Shown: positions 42,757-51,982, counted from the stretch's first letter. The stretch: 64,000 nt of DNA from Bradyrhizobium erythrophlei (GCF_900129505.1 NZ_LT670818.1:8837001-8901000), one strand, 5' to 3'. Made by a program: numbers and translations. The notes: generated by a model from the letters alone, not told the origin.

Positions 42757-42996
42757 ATGAAGCCGCTGATCCTTGCTACTGCCATTCTGGGCCTGGCGTT
42801 GGCTCCCGCCGTCGCCGAGGCCAAGGGTTGCATCAAAGGCGCCATCATCGGGGGCATCGCGGGCCATATGGCGGGGCACGGCAAGGTCGGCGTTGTTGCC
42901 GGATGCGTCATCGGCCATCATGAGGCCAACAAGCGAGACGCAGAGAAGGCCGATCAGAGGACACAGCCTGCTTCGCACGGGGACAATCACCTCTAG
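42757..42996 (+). CDS. Small secreted glycine-rich protein (79 aa)
   Basis: ATG at 42757 with CGGAGG 7 nt upstream. Signal peptide KPLILATAILGLALAPAVAEA, then KGCIKGAIIGGIAGHMAGHGKVGVVAGCVIGHHEANKR: two Cys and a GxxxG zipper with three His. Tail polar. Similar small glycine-zipper proteins are common in Bradyrhizobium; function unknown. Its 5' side abuts the cut end of the opgC relic. Confidence 0.7.
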   Translation: MKPLILATAILGLALAPAVAEAKGCIKGAIIGGIAGHMAGHGKVGVVAGCVIGHHEANKRDAEKADQRTQPASHGDNHL

Positions 42997-43029
42997 CGCC
43001 GTACCCGTCGCGGGCAAGACTCCCCCCGC

Positions 43030-45807
43030 TCAGGCTGCCCTGCCGGCTCCCGGTGCGTCGACGGCCTGGCTTACGGCAAGAAATTGGCTTTCGAACGCCT
43101 GCGCCGGCACCGGGCGGCCGAAGAAATAACCCTGCCCCTCTTCGCATCCCATGCTGATCAAGAGATCGGTGGTCGCGCGGTTCTCGATCCCTTCGGCGAT
43201 CACCGACAGCCCGAGCTGCCTGCTCAGAGCGACGGTCGAGCCGACGATGGCCGCATCGCCCGAATCGGAGAGCAGTTCGAACACGAAGGTGCGGTCGATC
43301 TTCAATCCATCGAGCGGAAATTTCTTGAGATAGCTCAGGCTCGCATAGCCGGTGCCGAAATCATCGAACACGATGCGGACGCCGAGCGCCCTTATTCTTC
43401 GGAAGGTGTCGAGCACGCTCTCCTCGTCCAGCAGCAAAATATCCTCGGTCACCTCGAGTTCGAGCAGCGACGGCGTCAGGCCCGTGCTCTTCAGTATCTC
43501 CGCAACCGCGGTTGCAAGGTCGGTCGACTGGAATTGCGAGGGCGAGAGATTGACGCCTACACGAACGGCGTGGCCGCTACTCTCCCATAGCCGAGCCTGG
43601 CGGCAGGCGGTCTCGAGTACCCAGGCCGCAATGCGATCCGAGATCGAAGAGGTGTTGACGACCGGCATGAATTCCGCGGGCGAGACCAGCCCGCGCACGG
43701 GATGGCGCCAGCGAATGAGCGCTTCGGCGCCGAACACGCCGCCGTCGGTCAGCCGGACCTGCGGCTGGTAGAACAATTCGAATTCGTCTCGCTCGGCGGC
43801 AAGCACCAGCTCGGCCTCGAGCGTCAGGCGGGCCTCGAGTTCCTGCCGGATCACGTTCTCGAAGATCACGTAGCCGCCGCGCCGGGTCGCCTTGGCCCGG
43901 CAGAAAGCGAGATGGCTGTTGGCCAGAAGCTCGCCGGCGTTCCGGCCCCCCTCCGGATAGACCGCCGCCCCGAGGCTGACCTTGACGCGGTGCTGCCGCG
44001 TTCCGGCCAACAGCGGGGCGTCGAACGCACGCGCGATGCGTTCGGACAAGGCCGCGACCGTCTCGGCCGCATCGGCACGCGGGATCGCGATTGCGAATTC
44101 GTCGCCGCTCAGGCGCGCCACCAGGGCGGTATTTCCGGCTTCCGCGTTCAAGCGTTCGGTCACCGCGCACAGCACGAGGTCACCGCAGGCGTGGCCGAGC
44201 ATATCGTTGATCTGCTGGAAGGCGTCGAGGCCTGCCACCAGCAGCACGACCTCGCGCCGCTGCGCTTCCGCCGCGGAAATCATCGCGGCCAGGCCGGCGT
44301 GAAGGCTGTTGCGGTTGGCGAGCCCGGTGAGGGAATCGTGTTCGGCCAGATAGCGAACTCTTTCGGCTTCGCGCTTTCGCACCGATATGTCGCGCAGGAT
44401 GGCGCCATGCTGGAAGCTTTCGGTGCCCTGCCAGCCGGAGAAACAGGCCTCGACCGGAAATACTTCGCCATTCTTGCGGCGGCCGTCGAACTCCATCACC
44501 AGGCCGCCGGGCGATTGCGACCGCGCGCGCGCCGCCTCGCCGACCGCATTCGAGACGGCGGCAATGTCGTCGCTGCCGGCGCAAATCGTGTCGAACCACC
44601 GGCCGATCATCTCGGCGGGCTCGTAGCCGAATATCGCCGCCGCCCCCGGATTCCATACCGTGATCCGGCGGTCCTGGTCGGTGCACACCAGCCCGTCGCC
44701 CAGCGACATCGCGATGCGCTGAAAGCGGCTCTCGGCGATACTGCCGAGCAGATCCCGGAAGTCGATTTCGTCGAGCGCAATCGCGGCCATGTAGACGACG
44801 ATCGCGGTGTGGAACAGCGAGGTATCGAGGATGAGGGGAAACTTTGCCTGCAGCAGAACTGCGATGACTTCAACGGCGGCGGCCATGCCGACAAGGATGA
44901 TAACCCGCCGGCCGGCGCCGACGCGGCGCCACGAGAGCATCATGATCAGCGCGATGATGCACAGCCCCGCCAGCGTGACGGCATCGGAGGTGAAATGCAG
45001 GGTTCTGTTCTGCAGGATCGACTCGGCGGCCAGGGTCTGCAGCAGCGGCCCGGAAACCACGCCGCCATTGGGAATGCTGAAGCGGTCGCCGAGTTCCAGC
45101 GCGGTGCCGCCGATGATGACTTTCTTGTCCCTGAGCTTGCCCAGCGTCGCCTCGTCGCCGCGCAAGACATCGACATAGGACACTTTCGGAATCGAGGCGG
45201 CGCGGATGCTGAAATCGACCAGGAAGGGCGCTTGCTTTTCGGCATATTGTTCGGCCAGCGCCGCGCCCATCGCGGGAAGATACTGCCCGTTGAAGGTCTC
45301 GCCGAACGGATAGCGCCGGACCAGGCCGTCCCGCTCAACCGTGACATTGACGACCGCCGACCATGCATGATCGGCGAATGGTTTCAACGGACGATTGATG
45401 TGGATGGCGCTTCCATTGCCGATGTCCGTGCCGGGTTGCTTGAAGGACGGCAGCACCACGCTGCCGCCCGCGCGCTCCAGCGCCTCGACAAACGCGCGGT
45501 CCGACGCCGGGTCGGATGGTGAGGAGAAATCGACGTCGAACGCAACATCCCGCACGCCGGCGCTGTCCAGCCGCCGCAGCAAGTCGGCGTGGAGCCGGCG
45601 CGGCCAGGGCCAGACGCCAATCTGCTCGATCGAGGGGGCATCGATGGCGACAACGACAATGTTGCCGCTGGCCTGGCGCTGCTGCCATGCAAATCGCAGG
45701 TCGGTCAGCGCATTGCGCAGCGCGCCGTGCAGGCCGCACAACAGTACGATCGCCAGCGCAACCACCACAAAGATATGCGGCCGGTAGTGTTTCAAAAACG
45801 TCCCCAT
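43030..45807 (-). CDS. CHASE2-PAS-GGDEF-EAL cyclic-di-GMP enzyme
   Basis: 925-residue membrane sensor. Order: N-terminal helix (13-29), periplasmic CHASE2 domain (~45-275, with DVAFDVDFSSPSD and VIIGGTALELGDRF), three helices (~277-345), PAS (~355-475), GGDEF (~485-650) and EAL (~660-905). The cyclase motif is SGDEF (567-571), first Gly replaced by Ser, a change some active enzymes tolerate. The EAL motif is intact (EALIRW 695-700) and the metal/loop-6 region DDFGTGYASLSYLKKFPLDGLKIDR is complete, so phosphodiesterase activity is expected. Lies 105 bp downstream of the FecR gene on the same strand; CHASE2 and FecR proteins often occur together. Confidence 0.93.
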   Translation of the reverse strand: MGTFLKHYRPHIFVVVALAIVLLCGLHGALRNALTDLRFAWQQRQASGNIVVVAIDAPSIEQIGVWPWPRRLHADLLRRLDSAGVRDVAFDVDFSSPSDPASDRAFVEALERAGGSVVLPSFKQPGTDIGNGSAIHINRPLKPFADHAWSAVVNVTVERDGLVRRYPFGETFNGQYLPAMGAALAEQYAEKQAPFLVDFSIRAASIPKVSYVDVLRGDEATLGKLRDKKVIIGGTALELGDRFSIPNGGVVSGPLLQTLAAESILQNRTLHFTSDAVTLAGLCIIALIMMLSWRRVGAGRRVIILVGMAAAVEVIAVLLQAKFPLILDTSLFHTAIVVYMAAIALDEIDFRDLLGSIAESRFQRIAMSLGDGLVCTDQDRRITVWNPGAAAIFGYEPAEMIGRWFDTICAGSDDIAAVSNAVGEAARARSQSPGGLVMEFDGRRKNGEVFPVEACFSGWQGTESFQHGAILRDISVRKREAERVRYLAEHDSLTGLANRNSLHAGLAAMISAAEAQRREVVLLVAGLDAFQQINDMLGHACGDLVLCAVTERLNAEAGNTALVARLSGDEFAIAIPRADAAETVAALSERIARAFDAPLLAGTRQHRVKVSLGAAVYPEGGRNAGELLANSHLAFCRAKATRRGGYVIFENVIRQELEARLTLEAELVLAAERDEFELFYQPQVRLTDGGVFGAEALIRWRHPVRGLVSPAEFMPVVNTSSISDRIAAWVLETACRQARLWESSGHAVRVGVNLSPSQFQSTDLATAVAEILKSTGLTPSLLELEVTEDILLLDEESVLDTFRRIRALGVRIVFDDFGTGYASLSYLKKFPLDGLKIDRTFVFELLSDSGDAAIVGSTVALSRQLGLSVIAEGIENRATTDLLISMGCEEGQGYFFGRPVPAQAFESQFLAVSQAVDAPGAGRAA

Positions 45808-45912
45808 CGCACCCCATGGGCGAGGTGCCCCTTTTCTTGATCCTCAACCCTTCAAGTTAATTCTTTCGACACTTGCCTTCTGTCGACCCTCAAAGGTCCT
45901 TGCCGGCTGCCG

Positions 45913-47067
45913 CTATTTCTTGTTGTGGCCGTAGGCGTAAGCGTTCCCGTTTCCATTGCCATTGGCGTTGCCATTGCCACTGCCGTTGGCGTTGCCGTTG
46001 GCGCCAACTCCGTTGGCGTTGCCATTTCCGTTGCTATTTCCGTTGCTATTTCCGGAATTGACCGCAGCTGCGGTGGTCGCGGCTACCTGCGCCGCCCCTC
46101 TCGAATTCGTCGCGGCGCTTGTGCTCGCCACAGCGCTGGCGCTGCCGCTGGTGTCGTTGGAATTGCCGTTGCCGATACCCGTGCTCGCCTTGGCCTCGTG
46201 CGAGTTCCAGATCGTGTCCTTGTCCGCACCATGTTTCGTCGAACCCGGTGCCGAGACCGCTGCATGGGCAAGACCATGCGTGACCTTCAGGAAATTGAGC
46301 CTGACGTCGCCGAGCGGGGCCGCTATCCGCATCCCGGCGGGCTTCGTGGCGGCGTTGCCGGCGGCGAGGTGGCCGAGCGCGTGCACCTGCAGCCCGTTCG
46401 CAGCGCGGAGCGGAGCGGAGAGTCCGGTCTTCGGCACCATGATCCGTTCGATCAATGAGGGGCGCGGCTTGCCTTGCTCGATCGGATTGAGCGCGCCCGA
46501 TCCGCTCAGTGACAGGCCCGGCTTGCCGTGCGCGAAAGCGGTTGCATGCTGGCCCTGCATCACTTGCGCGATCTGGCCCGACTTGAAATCCGCGACCTCG
46601 ACCTGCCCCCTCAGCACGTCGACGCTGGTCGAGCCGGCGTTCACCGAGACGCGAAACTGCGTTCCCTTGACGACGGCCGCAAGGTACGGAGTCTCGACCT
46701 CGAAATGCTTGACGTTGCGCTTCTCCACTTCCAGCAGGATCGAACCGGCTTGCTGCAGGATCGTCGTCGACAGGCCGTCCTTCTTCTCTGTGGGAAGGCC
46801 TATCACTGAATTCGGCGAGACCAGAATGGTCTCCTCGCCGCGCAGCAAAAGAACGCGGCCATTGCGCCCGGTCCGGATGGTATCGCCCGGCTTCAAAACC
46901 TCTTCCTGCGTCAGCGACGCCTGCTGGGCGCCCGGGGTGTTCATCCAGACTTCGCCCGAGGACTTGCCCACCCGCCAGACATCATCTTCGGCGGCGAGCG
47001 CACCGGAGGCGGTAGCCAGCAAGAAGGCCGCCGTCAGGAGGCGTGAAAATCCGCCATTCCAAGCCAT
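45913..47067 (-). CDS. FecR-domain secreted protein with Asn/Gly-rich tail
   Basis: 384 residues. Signal peptide ending ATASGALAA. FecR-like domain: GEVWMNTPG, LKPGDTIRTGRNGRVLLLRGEETILVSPNSVIGL, then KHFEVETPYLAAVVKGTQFRVSV and TSVDVLRGQVEVADFKSGQ. The last ~50 residues are a repeat of Gly, Asn, Ala and Ser. GGAG precedes the ATG. It is not a TonB-signalling FecR (no sigma factor, no TonB receptor beside it). It is followed by the CHASE2 enzyme and divergent from the TpsB-type gene, so it may sense or organise something in the periplasm for that system. Confidence 0.85.
   Translation of the reverse strand: MAWNGGFSRLLTAAFLLATASGALAAEDDVWRVGKSSGEVWMNTPGAQQASLTQEEVLKPGDTIRTGRNGRVLLLRGEETILVSPNSVIGLPTEKKDGLSTTILQQAGSILLEVEKRNVKHFEVETPYLAAVVKGTQFRVSVNAGSTSVDVLRGQVEVADFKSGQIAQVMQGQHATAFAHGKPGLSLSGSGALNPIEQGKPRPSLIERIMVPKTGLSAPLRAANGLQVHALGHLAAGNAATKPAGMRIAAPLGDVRLNFLKVTHGLAHAAVSAPGSTKHGADKDTIWNSHEAKASTGIGNGNSNDTSGSASAVASTSAATNSRGAAQVAATTAAAVNSGNSNGNSNGNGNANGVGANGNANGSGNGNANGNGNGNAYAYGHNKK
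45925..46065. repeat. Repetitive DNA for the Asn/Gly-rich tail
   Basis: Imperfect tandem 6-mer and 9-mer units (CATTGC, CGTTGC, CGTTGG) code for alternating Asn-Gly-Asn-Ala on the minus strand. The number of units may vary by slippage. Confidence 0.75.
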
Positions 47068-47212
47068 GAAAAACTCCGTCTGCCCGTCAGTGACCCGCAG
47101 GCGTATCGGAAAAGTTTCAACATTGAGTGAGCGCCCGTCCGCAGTTCTACGGTCGGCGTTAACGATTCATTGACCATAAAAATCTAAGAAATATCAGTTA
47201 GCTAGGGATTTG
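47068..47212. promoter_or_regulatory. Shared intergenic region of the fecR and tpsB genes
   Basis: 145 bp between two divergent starts, notably AT-rich around 47160-47205 compared with the GC-rich surroundings. It must hold both promoters. I could not identify specific operator sequences. Confidence 0.5.
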
Positions 47213-48967
47213 ATGGTGCCAGAGCGGTTGCTGTTTCGCTGCGTGGGATCGCCGACAGGACCGCAACCGCGTCACCGCGGGCTGGGCGCTATCCTGCTGC
47301 TATTGTCCGCGATCGTCTCGATGCCCGCAAAAGCCCAGCAGGGCTTCGACCCGAGGCAGACCGAACGGCAATTCGACACGCCGCAATCCGGGCAATCGCC
47401 TTCCTCCCGCTCCGGCTTGCGGGTGCCAAGGGCGTCCAGTCAGGAAGGTTCCGCGGATAGCAAACCGATATTCGTGCTGCGCGGCGTTTCGCTGAGCGGG
47501 GCGGGTGCGATCCCGCACGAGCGGATCGCAAGCGTCTATCAACCCTATTTTGGAAAGAAAGTGTCGCAGGCCGATCTTGCGGCAATCGCCGCCGGCGTCG
47601 GCGACCTCTACCGCGCGGCCGGGTTTCACTTGAGCCGGGCGGTGGTTCCGCCGCAGGACATCAGGGACGGCAGGGTCCGAATTCAGGTGATCGAAGGCGT
47701 CATCGCGGAAGTGGCGCTGAAGGGCGATGGCGCCGAGCAGTTCGGCATAAGGCCGCTGCTCGATCCGGTGCTTGCGGAATCTCCGTCACGCCTGCCAACG
47801 CTGGAGCGCCAGCTCCTGCTGATCAATGGCCGGCCGGGAGTACGCATCGCCGATACCGCGCTGGAAGAGATCGGCAACGCGACCGGCCGTTTCCGCCTCA
47901 TCGTCTTCGTCAACACCTGGCACATCTACACCTCGTTCGGGATCGACAATCTGGGATCGTCGTCGGTCGGCCCCTGGCAAATCTACGCGACCGGCGCATT
48001 CAATTCCTATCTCGCTCCGGGCGACACGCTGGCCCTCAATTTGTCGACCACGCCCGGCGATCCACGCGAGCTCGCGTTCGGCCGCTTGTCCTACGATGTC
48101 CCGGTCGGCGTCGACGGCGTGCGGATCGGCGCATCCGTCGTGCACAGCGAGGTCCGGCCGGGCGACGAGAGGCGGCTCAACGATGATGTCACCAGGACCG
48201 ATTCCTTCGAGGTGCGCGCCAGCATCGTCCCGTTGCAGTCAATCAGATCGGCACTGACGCTCACCGCGGCGGCGGGTTTCAGCAATGTCTCCGAGAGCGA
48301 CATGTTCGGCCCGATCTACAGCGACCACATCCGCGCCGTCAGCCTGACTTCCGATTACCGGCTGCAGGACAATTTCGGCGGCAACAATTACCTCACACTG
48401 GCGTATCGTCAGGGTCTCGATATCCTCGGTGCTTCGCATTTCGGCGACGATTTTCTGTCGCGTGACGGCGCCTCGGGCAATTTCTCCGTGATGGATGCAT
48501 GGTTCACCCGCTATCAGACGCTGACCGATGCATGGTCGGTGAAGATTGCCGCCGCTGGCCAGATCGCTTCCGGTCCGCTGTTCACCTCGCAGCAATTCTA
48601 TCTCGGGGGCGCCGCGTTCGGGCGCGGTTATGGCAGCGCCGAGATCAGCGGCGACAACGGCATCGCCGGCTCGTTTGAACTGCGCTTCGATCAGAGACTG
48701 AACTTCCGTTACCTGACCGGCTATCAGCTCTATGGTTTCGTCGACGCCGGTGCTGCCTGGAACGATGGATTCAGCTACAATGACGGCCCAGCGCTGACCT
48801 CGACAGGCGCCGGCGTGCGGTTCTTTCTGGGCGGCGATCTGCAGGCCGATATCGCGGTGGCCTTTCCACTGAGCTACCGCGCGCCGGACAATGCGAGCCG
48901 CAGCGCGCGTCTGCTGTTCTCCTTGTCCAACGCCTTCAAGCTCTGCCCACAGACCCGCTGCCTTTAG
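47213..48967 (+). CDS. ShlB/FhaC/HecB family (TpsB) outer-membrane transporter
   Basis: 584 residues. Signal peptide ending PAKAQQ, a Gln/Ser/Pro-rich linker, POTRA domain(s) (FVLRGVSLSGAGAIP...VYQPYFGKKVSQADLAAIAAGVGDLYRAAGFHLSRAVVPPQDIRDGRVRIQVIEG), and a 16-strand barrel. The barrel shows the family loop-6 motif in the form FGRGYGSAEISGDNG (usually VRGF...GDRG). It would export a TpsA-type filamentous protein through the outer membrane, but no TpsA gene is adjacent. Ends with CPQTRCL rather than an aromatic, which is unusual. ATG at 47213, AGGGA upstream. Confidence 0.88.
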   Translation: MVPERLLFRCVGSPTGPQPRHRGLGAILLLLSAIVSMPAKAQQGFDPRQTERQFDTPQSGQSPSSRSGLRVPRASSQEGSADSKPIFVLRGVSLSGAGAIPHERIASVYQPYFGKKVSQADLAAIAAGVGDLYRAAGFHLSRAVVPPQDIRDGRVRIQVIEGVIAEVALKGDGAEQFGIRPLLDPVLAESPSRLPTLERQLLLINGRPGVRIADTALEEIGNATGRFRLIVFVNTWHIYTSFGIDNLGSSSVGPWQIYATGAFNSYLAPGDTLALNLSTTPGDPRELAFGRLSYDVPVGVDGVRIGASVVHSEVRPGDERRLNDDVTRTDSFEVRASIVPLQSIRSALTLTAAAGFSNVSESDMFGPIYSDHIRAVSLTSDYRLQDNFGGNNYLTLAYRQGLDILGASHFGDDFLSRDGASGNFSVMDAWFTRYQTLTDAWSVKIAAAGQIASGPLFTSQQFYLGGAAFGRGYGSAEISGDNGIAGSFELRFDQRLNFRYLTGYQLYGFVDAGAAWNDGFSYNDGPALTSTGAGVRFFLGGDLQADIAVAFPLSYRAPDNASRSARLLFSLSNAFKLCPQTRCL

Positions 48968-49102
48968 ATTAGGCGGAATTCTTTCGAATCTGAATAATCC
49001 CGCGGAACATTTTCCTGGCCGGCATCCCCATTTTGTCCCAGCTGGTCCCGTAATCACCCGGATTGATCGCGGACTGCAAACGGTGTTTCCCATTTCCGGG
49101 CG

Positions 49103-49330
49103 ATGGGAACTTCCGTGATCTACAAGGGCATCGAATACACGATCGCAGCAACTGCCGAGCCGGACATCTGGCGCTGGCGGTTCCAGGTCGGCGATACCGT
49201 CAGGACCGGCAGAACCCAGACAAGGATGGTGGAGTTGGCCGCCCGCCGCGTTCAAGCAAAAATCGACGCTGCACTCAGGGCATTGGCCTCATCGTCACCG
49301 CGAGAAAGCGGCGATCGCACCGGCTTGTGA
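49103..49330 (+). CDS. Small conserved-looking hypothetical protein (75 aa)
   Basis: Begins MGTSVIYKGIEYTIAATAEPDIWRW and continues RFQVGDTVRTGRTQTRMVELAARRVQAKID, an alternating strand-strand-helix layout. I recall similar short proteins in rhizobia without a function. No membrane helix or metal motif. Its Shine-Dalgarno is weak (GGGCGATGGG upstream). Confidence 0.55.
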   Translation: MGTSVIYKGIEYTIAATAEPDIWRWRFQVGDTVRTGRTQTRMVELAARRVQAKIDAALRALASSSPRESGDRTGL

Positions 49331-49494
49331 GCACGATGAGTTGCGACTTGGTGCTAAAATCTATCGGCATGAACAAGCTTGATCGCGGGCGAACCGGTTT
49401 CCCGCCAACTTTCTCTTATCGGTCCATAGCTGGATACGGGTTCTTCCGAGGCTTACACCGGCGCGGCAATGACTGCCTTGCGAGAGAGGCGCAA

Positions 49495-49644
49495 ATGGAA
49501 GAATTCGTTCATAGCGAGAACCTCAAGCTCCATCGGAAGATGCTCGCGGAAACCACCGACGAACAGAAGCGCCAGACGCTGCTGAAGCTCTTGTCGGATG
49601 AGGAGGCAAAGGACGCGCAGCCTTCCAAAAAAGGGCAGAGCTGA
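49495..49644 (+). CDS. Small charged protein (49 aa)
   Basis: ATG at 49495 with AGAGG 6 nt upstream. Highly charged helix: MEEFVHSENLKLHRKMLAE then TTDEQKRQTLLKLLSDEEAKD. Matches my memory of a short rhizobial family with no assigned role. It ends 29 bp before the stop of the convergent TPR/ATP-grasp gene. Confidence 0.6.
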   Translation: MEEFVHSENLKLHRKMLAETTDEQKRQTLLKLLSDEEAKDAQPSKKGQS

Positions 49645-49673
49645 GGCTCGGTTTCGAAGAACCGGAGCCGAGG

Positions 49674-51389
49674 TCAGCCGACTGTGGTAACGATGGCCGC
49701 GCCATCTTCCCGAGAAATTCCTGCGGCCGCGAACTTCCGCAACATATCATCAAATGCCGATTTGATGCGGTGGACGAACGGAGCCTTGTAAAAGAACTTC
49801 TCATTCTGATCGTGGACCAGCATCGAGGCATTGGCCTCGAACATCACGAGATTTCCCGACCGGTCCAGCGCACAATCGACGCCGAAATAATCAAGGCCGA
49901 CACGCTCTCGGATTTCCCGCAGCACCTGATAGTGGGAGGGGCCGAACACACTGGCGGGATCGTTGAGGAAGGCTTCCTCTTCCCGCTGCATCCATGGATG
50001 ATCGGCCATGTCGGTGCTGTCGTGGTGCACCTTCCAGTGGTCCGCGATCGCGAGGTGATAGGGCAGAATCTCGCCGTTCACGAAGATAAAGCGGTATTTG
50101 CGGAAATAACCGTCGACCGAGCGATAGTCGATATATTCAATGAAATAGCGATCCGTGTCCGTTCGTTGCGCAAGAGCGGCCGCCAGCGCCTCCGGGCCTT
50201 CGAGCTTTTCGAGATCGTCGCCGCCATGGGTTCCCGCCGGCCGCACCAGAACGGTGGATGCAGGTGCAAGCGCAGCTAGCAGGGTCGCTGCGGCAAGGTC
50301 GGTTCCGGCTTTCTGCCGCAAGACCTTCGGAACCAGGCACCCCGGTATTCCCTGAAGCGCGGCCGCGACCGCGTCCCGCGTCGTGCGCTGGATCTTGCGC
50401 GGATCGTTGACGGTCGGCTTGCCGAACCGATCGGCGACGTCGGCGGCCAGCGGCAGCAAGGCATCCGCCTGGTCGGCGTCGGAAATCAGATTGACGACGA
50501 CCTGCACATCCCGTTCCAGAGCTTCGGTATGGTACTCGCGCGACGCAAATACCGCGAGCGTAGCGATGTCGTAGGCCGTATCCTTCAACAGATAGTCGGT
50601 CGGCAAGTTACCGGCGAAGGGAGCGAACAACGTCACAATGCGAAACTCGGCCGGCAATTTTGTCGCCGGCCGCCTTATCAAGGGATATATTTTCGCCGCC
50701 TGCGCGTAAGCCGCTTCAGCGGCGTCGATTTCGCCCATCTTCTGCTGGATGCTGCCGGTCCAGTAGATGCTTTCGGAATCGAGCGGGTTGAGGGCGATCG
50801 CCCGCGCGAAGCATTGCAGCGCGGATTCGAGCTCGTTCACCTCGAAGTAAAGCTTGCCGAGCTGATGGTGCATCGAGGCGTCTTGCGGCCGCTCCTCGAC
50901 CAGTTCTTCCAGCAGCAGCTTCGCCAGAAGGTGTTGCTGCGTGGCCATCAGGGCCTGGACCAGGTTGGTGCGCGAGGGCCAGTGGCCGGGATTGAGTGTC
51001 AGTGCCTGAAGATAGAGGGTGACGGCCTCCGCGGGCATTCCCGACTTCAGATAGGCATTGCCGAGATTGCACCAGCAGAAGGTCAGATGCGGAGCCAGCC
51101 GCAGCGCGGCCTTGTAGTTTTCGGCGGCCAGCCCGAGATCGCCGCGAAGCATGCAGGCGTTGCCGAGCTTCGAATGCAGTTCCGAAAGAGTCTCGGTGGA
51201 TGCGTCCCCGGAGGAGGCGGCGAGACCACGTTGAAACGCCTCGATGGCTTCGTCGATATTGCCGGCGGAAAGATATTCAAGGCCCGCGCGCAGCTGCCGT
51301 GCGACGACCGAGCCGGCAGTGACTGCGTCCGGGTACCGGGCGGCTGGCGTCGATGGGGTCATGGATCGGGCTTCTCGCGGATTGGTCAC
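49674..51389 (-). CDS. TPR protein with C-terminal ATP-grasp ligase-like domain
   Basis: 571 residues. First ~240 residues: about six tetratricopeptide repeats (LGNACMLRGDLGLAAENYKAALRLAP and similar). From ~247 a new domain starts (FRIVTLFAPFAGNLPTDYLLKDTAYD). It leads into an ATP-grasp fold: nucleotide/phosphate loop VLVRPAGTHGGDDLEKLEG (380-398), the strand pair FIEYIDYRS, YRFIFVNGEILPYHLAI, and the metal site FGVDCALDRSGNLVMFEANASM with Asp505, Glu518 and Asn520. All three metal ligands are present, so it should be an active carboxylate-amine ligase. The TPR part may hold the acceptor protein. No known substrate; no classical RiPP precursor beside it. Start may instead be 51362. Confidence 0.8.
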   Translation of the reverse strand: MTNPREARSMTPSTPAARYPDAVTAGSVVARQLRAGLEYLSAGNIDEAIEAFQRGLAASSGDASTETLSELHSKLGNACMLRGDLGLAAENYKAALRLAPHLTFCWCNLGNAYLKSGMPAEAVTLYLQALTLNPGHWPSRTNLVQALMATQQHLLAKLLLEELVEERPQDASMHHQLGKLYFEVNELESALQCFARAIALNPLDSESIYWTGSIQQKMGEIDAAEAAYAQAAKIYPLIRRPATKLPAEFRIVTLFAPFAGNLPTDYLLKDTAYDIATLAVFASREYHTEALERDVQVVVNLISDADQADALLPLAADVADRFGKPTVNDPRKIQRTTRDAVAAALQGIPGCLVPKVLRQKAGTDLAAATLLAALAPASTVLVRPAGTHGGDDLEKLEGPEALAAALAQRTDTDRYFIEYIDYRSVDGYFRKYRFIFVNGEILPYHLAIADHWKVHHDSTDMADHPWMQREEEAFLNDPASVFGPSHYQVLREIRERVGLDYFGVDCALDRSGNLVMFEANASMLVHDQNEKFFYKAPFVHRIKSAFDDMLRKFAAAGISREDGAAIVTTVG

Positions 51390-51718
51390 GACCCCACCAT
51401 GTTCAATGTATGGTAAATATAATCTTGCCGGATGGCTCGGAAACGTCAGTAGAACTGCGGAGATAGGCCCCGAAACGAGGGCAATTCTTTAACTCCCCCG
51501 GTATCGGGCGCTCCCCGGCTCGCCTCGTGCGCGGGGCCATATTTTTCAAAAATAGGGCACTTCGTCGGGAACGCGACATAGTCCAAATGCTTAGCTCAGA
51601 CAGATGCTTGGCGCAGACCAGGTAATGCTCGGCCGTTGGTGTTGACCGTTGGTTCGGCCGGCGTGGTCGCGCGGCCTTCTCTCAGTCAAGGGAATGCGGA
51701 CGATCTCAGGAGGCGCCG
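51390..51718. other. 329-bp gap before the 87-residue protein
   Basis: No supported gene. A minus-strand frame here continues from the ABC ATPase fragment but loses all similarity to the family. It may be what is left of the deleted part of that operon or inserted DNA. Confidence 0.45.
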
Positions 51719-51982
51719 ATGGTTGGCATGCGAAGCGATCGCGCGCGAGCGCGCGCCAGGAACTTGCTGGCAACGATTTATCCCCTCCCCGACGACCCCG
51801 AACTGCACCGTCTGCGCGAGCTTGCGGTCGATTATATTCGGGAAGCCGAGCGGCTCGAGGCCGAGTACAAGGGTCGCGCGGTCGCCGAATCCGACGAACT
51901 GATTTCAACCGCGCTGGACGCGGTCGCAAGGGATTACTTCGTACGCGCCATTGCCCGCGCGAAGTTGCAACGCAAAGCTTAG
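51719..51982 (+). CDS. Hypothetical helical protein (87 aa)
   Basis: Excellent AGGAGG 6 nt before the ATG. Basic N-terminus, then helices: [27 protein letters not shown] and [26 protein letters not shown]. No family recognised. Its 3' end touches the point where the antisense ABC ATPase fragment loses homology, so this gene may have come in with the DNA that replaced the rest of that gene. Confidence 0.6.
   Translation: MVGMRSDRARARARNLLATIYPLPDDPELHRLRELAVDYIREAERLEAEYKGRAVAESDELISTALDAVARDYFVRAIARAKLQRKA

Noticed and set aside
49495..51389. Classical graspetide (microviridin-type) cluster
   Set aside because: No precursor with a repeated Thr/Ser-Asp/Glu core and no transporter beside the ATP-grasp gene; the 49-residue protein is on the opposite strand.
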